DNA of 64,000 nt. Source: Brachybacterium vulturis (GTDB taxonomy: Bacteria > Actinomycetota > Actinomycetes > Actinomycetales > Dermabacteraceae). Under the pieces are notes generated by a model. That model was not told where the DNA came from. It searched no databases and was given only the letters and a program-made list of their open reading frames with translations. The stretch is from positions 1,178,001 to 1,242,000 of the forward strand of contig NZ_CP023563.1 of assembly GCF_002407185.1 (NCBI RefSeq), in the 5' to 3' direction. Position numbers and translations under genes: made by a program. The first letter of the stretch is position 1, and each line of letters starts with the position of its first letter. Positions 7,419-14,595 of this stretch are shown piece after piece.

Positions 7419-8701
7419 GCCGGCGCCCCTGCCGCCGCCGTGGAGCCCGCCGCGTCCGCGCGCGCCTGCTCCACGTCCTGCGCCGAGTCGACGGCGCTGG
7501 TGGTGGGACGGCACTGGCGTCCCACGCAGCAGTTCGCCCCGCACACGTCCGGGGTGCCGCCGAAGTCGGTGACCACGCGGCGCGGGAACTGCGCATCCAG
7601 CCGCTCCTGGACCAGATCGGCCAGCGCCGCGATGAAGCGGGGATCCTCGCCGGAGGTCGCGACCCGGCGGAAGGCGAGCCCCTTCTCCTCGGCGGTCTCC
7701 TTGGCCTCGGTGTCCAGGTCCCAGACCACCTCGACGTGATCGGTGACGAAGCCGATCGGGACCACGACCACCGCGTCGGCGCTGTGCTCGGCGGCGAGCT
7801 GGGCGATCACGTCGTTCACGTCCGGCTCGAGCCACGGGGTGTGCGGCGACCCGGAGCGGGACTGGAAGACCAGCTGCCAGTCGGGCAGCTCGGGTGCATC
7901 GTCGTGCAGCTGCTCCATCACCCAGCGGCAGGCCGCGAGGTGCTGCGCCACGTACCAGCCGCCGGAGCCCTCGACCCGGGTCTCCTCGGGGCCGGAGGCC
8001 TCGGCCATCGAGTGCGGCACCGAGTGGGTGGAGAACAGCACCGCGACCCGCTCCGCGTCATGCCCCTCGGCGGCGAGGCTCGCCAGGGCGCCGGCCACCC
8101 CGTCGACCACCGGTTCGAGGAAGCCGGGGTGGTTGAAGTAGACGCGGACCTTGTCGATGCTGACCTCACCGGCCAGGCCGGTCTCCTCGAGCACCATCCC
8201 GAAGTCCTCGCGGTACTGCCGGCATGAGGAGTAGGAGGAGTACGCGCTGGTCACGAGTCCCAGTGCGTGGCGGTGGCCGTCCGCGTGCAGGGCGCGCACC
8301 GCCTCGGCGTGGTACGGCGCCCAGTTGCGATTGCCGAAGTAGATCGGCAGCTCGATGTCCCGGCCGGCGAGCTCCTGCGCGAGGGCGGCGATCATCGCCT
8401 CGTTCTGCGCGGTGATGGGGCTGCGGCCGCCGAGGGCGCGGTAGTGGCCGGCGACCTCCTCGAGACGCTCGTCGGGGATCCCGCGCCCCCGCGTGACATT
8501 GCGGAGGAACGGGATCACGTCCTCCTGGCCGTCGGGGCCGCCGAAGGACGCGAACAGGATCGCGTCGAAGGGCTTCGGCTCGCCGCGCCGGGTATGGGTG
8601 GCGGAGGCGGGATCGACGCTCTGCGGGCTGGGCATCGACAGGCTGGGCATCGACAGGCTGGGCATCGACAGGCTGGGCATCGACACGGTGGAGTCAGTCA
8701 T
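7415..8701 (-). CDS. hemH: Coproporphyrin III ferrochelatase (HemH/CpfC), [2Fe-2S] type
   Basis: This 428-residue enzyme inserts Fe2+ into coproporphyrin III in the actinobacterial pathway. The core opens with FDAILFASFGGP (45-56), the catalytic His226 is in FSTHSVPHS, and a conserved Glu lies in SPHTPWLEPDV. Cys160 plus a C-terminal cluster (Cys387, 391, 392, 397) match the four-cysteine [2Fe-2S] arrangement known from mycobacterial ferrochelatase. The first 25 residues are unusual: the pentapeptide SMPSL is repeated by a 15-bp DNA tandem repeat, and each copy carries an in-frame ATG. I chose the outermost ATG because GAGGACC precedes it. A start at one of the inner ATGs cannot be excluded. 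The last 30 residues are Ala-rich. Confidence 0.93.
   Translation of the reverse strand: MTDSTVSMPSLSMPSLSMPSLSMPSPQSVDPASATHTRRGEPKPFDAILFASFGGPDGQEDVIPFLRNVTRGRGIPDERLEEVAGHYRALGGRSPITAQNEAMIAALAQELAGRDIELPIYFGNRNWAPYHAEAVRALHADGHRHALGLVTSAYSSYSSCRQYREDFGMVLEETGLAGEVSIDKVRVYFNHPGFLEPVVDGVAGALASLAAEGHDAERVAVLFSTHSVPHSMAEASGPEETRVEGSGGWYVAQHLAACRWVMEQLHDDAPELPDWQLVFQSRSGSPHTPWLEPDVNDVIAQLAAEHSADAVVVVPIGFVTDHVEVVWDLDTEAKETAEEKGLAFRRVATSGEDPRFIAALADLVQERLDAQFPRRVVTDFGGTPDVCGANCCVGRQCRPTTSAVDSAQDVEQARADAAGSTAAAGAPA
8626..8685. repeat. Four perfect 15-bp tandem repeats in the hemH 5' coding region
   Basis: The unit GGCTGGGCATCGACA occurs four times head to tail (8626-8640, 8641-8655, 8656-8670, 8671-8685) without a mismatch. 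On the coding strand each copy contributes S-M-P-S-L to the N-terminus of ferrochelatase. The unit is a multiple of three, so gain or loss of copies changes peptide length without breaking the frame. Perfect identity indicates recent expansion. Confidence 0.95.
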
Positions 8702-8729
8702 GGTGGGTCCTCGGTGGTGGGGTCCGGGC

Positions 8730-9464
8730 TCAGGCGAGCAGGTCGGCGACGGCGTCGAGGTCCTCGAGACGTCGACCGGTGTGGAAGGGCAGCTCGTCGC
8801 GCACGTGCAGACGGGCATCGGAGTAGCGCAGGTGACGCATCATGTCGACCAGGTCGTGGAGGTCATCCGCCTCGAAGGAGAGCAGCCACTCGTAGTCGCC
8901 GAGCGCGAAGGCGGCGACGGTGTTGGCGTTGACCTGCGGGTACTCGCGGCCCAGCATCCCGTGCTCGCGCAGCATCCGGTTGCGCTCGTCGTCGGCCAGC
9001 AGGTACCAGTCGTAGCTGCGCACGAAGGGGTAGACGGTGATCCACTGCTTGCGCTCGAATCCCGGCATCATGAACGAGGGGGCGTGGCCCTTGGCGAACT
9101 CGGCCATGCGGTGCACGCCCACGCCCGCCCACTGGCGGTGCAGCCAGGTCCCGGCTGCGGAGCGCTCGAACTCGCGCAGCGCGGTCTGCAGGGCGGCGGG
9201 CTCGTCCGCGGCCAGCCACAGCATCAGATCCGCCTCGGCGCGGAAGCCGGAGACGTCGTAGAAGCCCAGGATCTCCACGCCGCCCTCGGTGTCGGACTCG
9301 ATGAGCTGGGTGACCTCGTCCAGGGACTGCCGGATCTGCGCGGTGGTGAGCTCGCCGTCCTCGGTGAGGCCGGAGAGGCGACGGAACACGGTGTAGCTCG
9401 TAAAGCGGGTTCTCTGCGCGATGTCCTCGACGGACGGTGCTGCCGGGGCGGGGGTGTCGGTCAT
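8730..9464 (-). CDS. hemQ: Coproheme decarboxylase (ChdC/HemQ)
   Basis: A 244-residue chlorite-dismutase-fold protein that decarboxylates two propionates of Fe-coproporphyrin to yield heme b, the last step of the coproporphyrin-dependent route. Family marks are RFTSYTVFRRL (20-30), the ILGFYDVSGFRAEADLMLW segment (65-83), the YPFVRSYDWYLL motif starting at Tyr145 that carries the redox-active tyrosine, and EHGMLGREYPQV with the probable heme-ligand His168. The frame is open far upstream, but the ATG at 9464 overlaps the hemY stop as ATGA, giving the usual length. It is separated from hemH by 28 bp. Confidence 0.95.
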   Translation of the reverse strand: MTDTPAPAAPSVEDIAQRTRFTSYTVFRRLSGLTEDGELTTAQIRQSLDEVTQLIESDTEGGVEILGFYDVSGFRAEADLMLWLAADEPAALQTALREFERSAAGTWLHRQWAGVGVHRMAEFAKGHAPSFMMPGFERKQWITVYPFVRSYDWYLLADDERNRMLREHGMLGREYPQVNANTVAAFALGDYEWLLSFEADDLHDLVDMMRHLRYSDARLHVRDELPFHTGRRLEDLDAVADLLA

Positions 9465-10873
9465 GACGGGGTTCCTTCCGAGTAGGTGTCGTCGGCGCGG
9501 ACGATCGCGTCGATGCCGGTGCCGGCCCTCCAGGAGCCGACGAGTTCGAGGGACGGCTGCAGGGCGAGCAGGCCGGTGAGGGCGTCGAGCCCGGCGCGGT
9601 GACCGGGCAGGGCCTGGCGCATGGCACGGTCCCAGTCGATCACCTCCGCGGCCCGCAGCTGCGTCCGGGACAGCGGGGTGCCCAGGATGGCCGAGGCGTC
9701 GGCGAGGGCGAGGTCGACGATCTCCTCGCGGGCGGGGAGCTGCTCGCCCGGACGCCCGTAGGACAGTCGCAGCAGGTGCGGGCTCCGGGCCGTGGGCAGG
9801 GCCTCGGCCAGCGCCTGCTGCACGTGCTCCCACTTGGCGCTGGCATGGGTCAATGCCTTCGCCCGGATCCCCGCGGTGCCGGGGGCGACCAGCGCCCCGG
9901 TGCCGGCGGGGTGGGCATCCAGTGCGGGCGCCTCGAGCACCAGCGCCACCAGGCGCACGGCGGCCGACGGGGCCTGCGGGATCGCGCGCGCGATCGCCGG
10001 AGCCGCCTCGTTCAGCAGGTCACGGGCGGTGTCCGGGGGGCAGGCGAGGACCAGGTGGTCCGCCTCCAGGCGCTCGTCGCGACCGGTGAGGACCTGCCAC
10101 CGGTCCCCGCTCCGCTCGACGCCGATCACGTCGACGCCGGTGCGCAGGATCCCGCCGGCAGCCAGGATCTGCGCCTGCAGGGCCTCGGGAAGCGCGGCCA
10201 TCGTGGGGGACAGGGAGCGGACGCGAGTGCCCGCGCTGCCCGCGCCGCGCCCGCGCAGCCGCTTCACCGCTGCGGTGAGGGAGCCCTGCTCGGCCAGTCC
10301 CCGGCTCAGCGGCGGGGACGCGGTCGCGAACTCGAGGGTCGCGGGGTCGGCGGAGTGCACGCCGCCGACCACCGGCGCGACCAGCCGCTCGAGCACCTTC
10401 CGGCCCAGGCGGCGACGCACCGCCTCGGCGACCGTGGCCCCGTCACCGGCGCCGTACCAGGCGGGCAGGAAGCGCTCGAGGCTCGCGCGCAGCGCTCCGG
10501 CGGTGCCCAGCACCGCGCGCACGTCGGCGGCGAGAGGGTGCCCGGGAATGCCGAGCACGCTCGCCCCGGGTGCCCGATGCACTCCCGCGGCGGAGACCAC
10601 CCGGCTGCCCAGGCCCTCGCGCGGGGCGACGATCCGCTGCTCCAGGCCCAGCTCGGCGATCAGCGCCTCGACCGCCCCGGAGGCGATCGCATACGCCTCG
10701 GCGCCGGTGTTCAGCGTGAATCCGCCGGCGTCGGGAAGAGCGGCGTCGGCGATCGCGCCGCCGAGCGTCCCGGACGCCTCCAGCAGCACCACGTGGTGCC
10801 CGCCGCGCTGATGGCGGCGTGCGGCGAGCAGCCCGGCCAGGCCGCCGCCGATCACGAGGACACGGGTGCTCAT
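9461..10873 (-). CDS. hemY: Coproporphyrinogen III oxidase (HemY/CgoX-type, FAD)
   Basis: A 470-residue flavoprotein amine-oxidase fold enzyme that oxidises coproporphyrinogen III to coproporphyrin III in organisms with HemQ (protoporphyrinogen oxidase in the classical pathway). The N-terminal dinucleotide-binding motif VIGGGLAGLLAA is followed by the acidic LLEAS that contacts the FAD ribose. The RLGRKVLERLVAPVVGGVHSADP segment and the C-terminal GSWRAGTGIDA block are typical of HemY. There is no transmembrane segment or signal peptide. Its start overlaps the hemE stop and its stop overlaps the hemQ start, both by four bases. Confidence 0.93.
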   Translation of the reverse strand: MSTRVLVIGGGLAGLLAARRHQRGGHHVVLLEASGTLGGAIADAALPDAGGFTLNTGAEAYAIASGAVEALIAELGLEQRIVAPREGLGSRVVSAAGVHRAPGASVLGIPGHPLAADVRAVLGTAGALRASLERFLPAWYGAGDGATVAEAVRRRLGRKVLERLVAPVVGGVHSADPATLEFATASPPLSRGLAEQGSLTAAVKRLRGRGAGSAGTRVRSLSPTMAALPEALQAQILAAGGILRTGVDVIGVERSGDRWQVLTGRDERLEADHLVLACPPDTARDLLNEAAPAIARAIPQAPSAAVRLVALVLEAPALDAHPAGTGALVAPGTAGIRAKALTHASAKWEHVQQALAEALPTARSPHLLRLSYGRPGEQLPAREEIVDLALADASAILGTPLSRTQLRAAEVIDWDRAMRQALPGHRAGLDALTGLLALQPSLELVGSWRAGTGIDAIVRADDTYSEGTPS

Positions 10874-12117
10874 GCCGGGCGGACGTCCTGCTCCGCGCCC
10901 GCCACGTCATCCACGTCATGGAGAAAGCTCACCAGATCGGTGAGGACCTGCGGATCGGTGGACGGCGGGACGCCGTGGCCGAGGTTGACCACATGGCCGC
11001 TCGCACCGGCCCCGGCCCGCAGCACCGCGCGAGCCTCCGCGAAGCGCGCCTGTTCGGAGGTGAACAGCACGGCCGGGTCGATGTTGCCCTGGACGGGGGT
11101 GCCGGTCGGCAGCATCTCCAGCGCGCGGTCCAGTCGCAGCCGGTGGTCCACGCCCATCGCGGTGGCCCCGGCGGCGTGCATCTGCGGCAGCAGGTGGGCG
11201 GCGCCGACCCCGAAGTGGATCCGCGGCACCGGCAGGTCGGCGACGCGGGCGAGGGCCGCGGCGGAGTGCGGCTGGACATGGGTGAGGTACTGCTCGGTGC
11301 TGAGGGCGCCCACCCAGGAGTCGAACAGCTGCACGGCGGAGGCGCCCGCGAGCACCTGGGCGCGCAGGAAGCGGCCCGACAGCTCCGCCACCCAGGCGGC
11401 CAGCCGCGCCCATGCCTCCGGCTCCGAGCGCATCAGCGCCCGGGTGCGCAGATGGTCGCGGCTGGGGCCGCCCTCGACCATGTAGCTGGCCACGGTGAAG
11501 GGGGCGCCGGCGAAGCCGATCAGGGGCGTGGTGCCGAGCTCGGCGACGGTCAGGCGCACCGCCTCGCGGATCGGCTCCAGCGCCGCCTCGTAGTCGTCGC
11601 CGAGCACGGGCAGGGCGTCGATGTCGGCGACGGTGCGCACGGGATGGTCGAAGACGGGGCCGACGCCCGGCTGGATCTCGACCCCGAGACCCGCCTGCCG
11701 GGCGGGGACCACGATGTCGGAGAAGAAGATGCCGGCGTCCACGCGGTGGCGCCGCACCGGCTGCACGGTGATCTCCGCAGCGAGGTCCGGGCGCACGCAG
11801 GAATCGAGCATCGTGGTGCCCTCGCGCAGGGCGCGGTACTCCGGCAGGGAGCGGCCGGCCTGTCGCATGAACCACACGCTGGGGGTGGCGCTCCTCACTC
11901 CGCGCAGCTCCTGCAGCACCGAGGCGTCGGACACACCGCCTGCGGCGCTCGGGCGCTGTGCCGGGTGCTCGGAGGGCAGCTCCGCAGTCGGGTCGACGGG
12001 GGGTGCGGCAGTGGTGGCGAGCCCGGGGCCTGCGGCGTTCCCGGGAGCTGACAGGTGTCGCGATCGATCTGACGCCTTGTCGGCAAAAGTGGGCTCTGAC
12101 GTGGGGTTCTGTGTCAT
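10870..12117 (-). CDS. hemE: Uroporphyrinogen decarboxylase
   Basis: A 415-residue enzyme that converts uroporphyrinogen III to coproporphyrinogen III. The core begins about residue 65 and includes VWFMRQAGRSLPEYR with the two substrate-binding arginines, GIFFSDIVVPA with the catalytic Asp, and the GFAGAPFTVASYMVEGG and VQLFDSW blocks. The family is usually near 350 residues. The extra N-terminal 60 residues are Pro/Ala/Ser-rich and appear disordered, so an internal start is possible. The ATG at 12117 has GGAG upstream and is the first cistron of the leftward operon, 81 bp from divergent hemA. The same reading frame is open for 2 kb upstream, which is an artefact of high G+C. Confidence 0.95.
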   Translation of the reverse strand: MTQNPTSEPTFADKASDRSRHLSAPGNAAGPGLATTAAPPVDPTAELPSEHPAQRPSAAGGVSDASVLQELRGVRSATPSVWFMRQAGRSLPEYRALREGTTMLDSCVRPDLAAEITVQPVRRHRVDAGIFFSDIVVPARQAGLGVEIQPGVGPVFDHPVRTVADIDALPVLGDDYEAALEPIREAVRLTVAELGTTPLIGFAGAPFTVASYMVEGGPSRDHLRTRALMRSEPEAWARLAAWVAELSGRFLRAQVLAGASAVQLFDSWVGALSTEQYLTHVQPHSAAALARVADLPVPRIHFGVGAAHLLPQMHAAGATAMGVDHRLRLDRALEMLPTGTPVQGNIDPAVLFTSEQARFAEARAVLRAGAGASGHVVNLGHGVPPSTDPQVLTDLVSFLHDVDDVAGAEQDVRPA

Positions 12118-12185
12118 GACGCTCCATTGTGCACACGAACTCCGAGAGTGTTCCGACAGCCGGTCGGAGCGGTCGCGGGCCGCCC

Positions 12186-12191
12186 TAGACT
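12186..12191 (+). promoter_or_regulatory. Leaderless-type -10 element of hemA
   Basis: TAGACT matches the actinobacterial -10 pattern TAnnnT and ends 7 nt before the hemA ATG. Transcription would therefore start at or next to the start codon. No Shine-Dalgarno lies between. The same 81-bp gap must hold the hemE promoter on the other strand. Confidence 0.55.
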
Positions 12192-12198
12192 GGCGCTC

Positions 12199-13689
12199 AT
12201 GCTCGCTGCCCTCCGCGCCTCCCACGAGCACCTCGACCTCGAGGTGCTCGACGCCCTGACCCGGGGCGCGGACACCCTCCCGGCCGTCATCGACCAGCTG
12301 CAGATCGAGCGCGCCGCCACCGGCGCCGATCCCGTCGTCGCCGGCGAGGTCGTGGTGAGCACCTGCAACCGGCTCGAGATCTACCTCGACACCGACCGCT
12401 TCCACGAGGGGGTGGATCTGGTCGTCGACGCGGTCGCGCGCGCCAGCGGGCTGGACCGCGAGGTGGTCTCCCTCTGCTTCGACGCGGCGATGGACGATCC
12501 CGTCCCCCAGCACCTCTACGAGGTCACCTCCGGGCTGCGCTCCCTGGTGCTCGGCGAGGCCGAGATCGCCGGGCAGGTGCGGCAGTCCTACGAGACCGCG
12601 CGCCGCGAGGGCCGCACCACCTCGATGCTCCACGACCTCTTCCAGCACGGCTTCCGCTGCGCGAAGTCCGTCGCCACCCAGGCACCGGTCGGCGCGGCCG
12701 GGCGCAGCGGCGCCACCGTCGCGGTGGACCGGGCCGAGGTCGAACTGGGCGGCTTCACCGGCCGCAGCGTGCTGATCGTCGGCACCGGCGCCTATGCCCG
12801 TCTGGGGCTCGCGGAGCTGGGGCGCCGCGGGGTGCAGGACGTGCGGGTGTTCTCCCCCTCGGGGCGCGCCGCCGGCTTCGCGGAGCGCCATGGCGTCCAG
12901 GTCGTCGCACCGGCGGACCTCGAGCGCTCCCTGCACGCGGCCGATCTGGTGCTCGCCTGCTCCGGGCGCGGCACCTCGCTGTTCCCCGAGCAGTTCCTCA
13001 GCGCCGGGCGGACCGTGGTGCTCGATCTGGCGCTGCACTCGGACCTGCACCCGCTGGTGCGGCACCTCAAGGGCGTCACCGTGCTCGGGCTCGAGGACCT
13101 CAAGCTCGGCACCGACGCACAGGCCGATCCGGCGCTGCTCACCGCCCGCGGGATCGTCGCCGAGAACGTCGAGGCCTTCCGCCTGCAGCAGGAGGTGCGC
13201 CGGATCGACCCGGCGATGGCCGCCCTGCGCCGCGAGGTCTTCGACGCGGCCGACGGCGAGATCGACCGGCTGCGCCGCGACGTCGCCGGGGAGACCGCCG
13301 ACCAGCTCGAGCGCTCTGTGCGCCGCATCCTGGCCCGGGTCATGCATCAGCCCGCCGAACGCGCCCGGCACCTCGCGGAGACCGGGTACGCCGACGCCTA
13401 CGTGGAGGCCTTCCACACCATCTTCGGGATCGACATCTCCGCCGGCCAGCAGTTCACGGCGGGTGTCCAGGAGGCGGTCGAGGACAGCAGCGCACCGGTC
13501 CCCGCCGGCTGGATGCGGGTGGACCGCACGGTGCCGCCGCGGAGCGACGCCCTGCGGGAGCAGCCGGCGTCGGCCCCCGAGCTCGAGCCCGTCGGCCGCC
13601 TCTCCGCCTCGGACATCGCCCGGGTGGCGCTGCGCGGTGGGCAGTGCCCCGAGGGCTTCGGCCCGGAGACGGACGGCCCCGCGGGCTGA
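12199..13689 (+). CDS. hemA: Glutamyl-tRNA reductase
   Basis: A 496-residue NADPH-dependent enzyme that reduces glutamyl-tRNA(Glu) to glutamate-1-semialdehyde, the committed and usually regulated step of C5 tetrapyrrole synthesis. Catalytic Cys56 is in VVVSTCNRLEIY. The VLGEAEIAGQVRQSYE block, the NADPH domain starting VLIVGTGAYARLGLAELGRRG and a C-terminal helical dimerisation domain follow. The C-terminal 70 residues go beyond the family core. ATG 12199 is preferred over the upstream TTG at 12127 because it begins the conserved strand and sits 7 nt after a good -10. It is divergent from the rest of the heme genes, so its expression can be set separately. Confidence 0.95.
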   Translation: MLAALRASHEHLDLEVLDALTRGADTLPAVIDQLQIERAATGADPVVAGEVVVSTCNRLEIYLDTDRFHEGVDLVVDAVARASGLDREVVSLCFDAAMDDPVPQHLYEVTSGLRSLVLGEAEIAGQVRQSYETARREGRTTSMLHDLFQHGFRCAKSVATQAPVGAAGRSGATVAVDRAEVELGGFTGRSVLIVGTGAYARLGLAELGRRGVQDVRVFSPSGRAAGFAERHGVQVVAPADLERSLHAADLVLACSGRGTSLFPEQFLSAGRTVVLDLALHSDLHPLVRHLKGVTVLGLEDLKLGTDAQADPALLTARGIVAENVEAFRLQQEVRRIDPAMAALRREVFDAADGEIDRLRRDVAGETADQLERSVRRILARVMHQPAERARHLAETGYADAYVEAFHTIFGIDISAGQQFTAGVQEAVEDSSAPVPAGWMRVDRTVPPRSDALREQPASAPELEPVGRLSASDIARVALRGGQCPEGFGPETDGPAG

Positions 13690-13726
13690 TCCCCGGCGGC
13701 GCCCGGACAGCGCCCTGGGCGCGAGC

Positions 13727-14164
13727 TCAGCGGCGACGGAACAGACCGCGCCGGGCGCGGCGCCGCGCAGGCGCGGGGGAGTCCCCCTCGGCGTCCGGCT
13801 CCGGAGCCTCCTCGGCGCTGTCCGGGGACGGGCCCTCGACCGGGTGCCGCTCCTGCCGGACGGGCAGCTCCTCCGGATCGATCGGGAGCCCCTCCTCGTC
13901 CACCCAGACGTCGGTCCAGCCCACGTCGGACTCGTCGCGCGGGGAGAACGCGCGACGCGGGCCCAGCGCCTCCCGGACGTCCTCGAGCTCGATCTCGGCC
14001 GGGGCCCGGACCTCCTCGCCACGATGCGGCACCGGACAGGTCCAGAAGTACGGGCAGCCGGGACAACCGGCGGTCTCCTCGTCGGGAGTCGCCTCGCGCT
14101 GCATCTGGACCCCGTCGATCTGCTGCAGCATGCGCAGACGCGACTCGAGGGGATTGATCTCCAT
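13727..14164 (-). CDS. Hypothetical protein with a CxxC-x5-C motif
   Basis: A 145-residue soluble protein of unknown function. An N-terminal helix is followed by Cys34, Cys37 and Cys43 in GCPGCPYFWTCP, which could bind zinc or an iron-sulfur centre if a fourth ligand (His47 nearby) takes part. The rest is acidic and ends in an Arg-rich tail (RRRARRGLFRRR). The start MEINPLESRLR is chosen because composition changes upstream and because the neighbouring gene at 14292 diverges from it, leaving 127 bp. It converges with hemA, ending 37 bp away. No known family was recognised. Confidence 0.6.
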   Translation of the reverse strand: MEINPLESRLRMLQQIDGVQMQREATPDEETAGCPGCPYFWTCPVPHRGEEVRAPAEIELEDVREALGPRRAFSPRDESDVGWTDVWVDEEGLPIDPEELPVRQERHPVEGPSPDSAEEAPEPDAEGDSPAPARRRARRGLFRRR

Positions 14165-14291
14165 GACCTGCTCAGAGTACTGCGCCGGGCGGCGTCCGGC
14201 GACGCGCCGGCCGCCGGTTCCGGCGTAGGATCGGACTCCCCAGCGGCACTGCCGCCGCCACCCTCCCGCCGCACGTTCCCAGGAGACCCCG

Positions 14292-14573
14292 ATGAGCACC
14301 CCTCCGCAGCGAGTCCATGACGCCACCCGCCGTCTGCTGGACCTGCTCGAGCACGGCGAGTCGCTCTCCCCGGAGGCGATCGAGCTGCGCTGCGAGCTGG
14401 CCGAGGCCACGGCGGAGGCCGGACATCTGGACGACTCGTACTACCAGGTCGAGGAGCTGCTCAAGGATGCCCGGCGCGAGCACGGGCCCGACCACCCGGC
14501 GGTGGCCCGAGCGGTCGCGGCGGTCGAGGCCGTGCGGGAGATCGGGATGCGAGCCGCCGACACGGCGGACTGA
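14292..14573 (+). CDS. Small helical (TPR-like) hypothetical protein
   Basis: A 93-residue protein. Two or three amphipathic helices can be read. The stretch DDSYYQVEELLKDARREHGPDHP followed by AVARAV resembles one tetratricopeptide unit of the kinesin-light-chain type (G-x-DHP-xVA). AGGAG lies 8 nt before the ATG. It is divergent from the small Cys-motif gene and convergent with the acyltransferase gene, 22 bp from its stop. The role is unknown; a protein-protein adaptor is plausible but not shown. Confidence 0.6.
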   Translation: MSTPPQRVHDATRRLLDLLEHGESLSPEAIELRCELAEATAEAGHLDDSYYQVEELLKDARREHGPDHPAVARAVAAVEAVREIGMRAADTAD

Positions 14574-14595
14574 CGCACCACGGCGCCGCAGGAGC

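Noticed and set aside
8626-8685. CRISPR array
   Set aside because: Units are contiguous 15-mers without spacers and lie in frame inside hemH.
12118-14274. Long N-terminal extension of hemE (open frame to 14274)
   Set aside because: It is antisense to hemA. The frame is open only because of high G+C, and hemE has a proper ATG with ribosome site at 12117.
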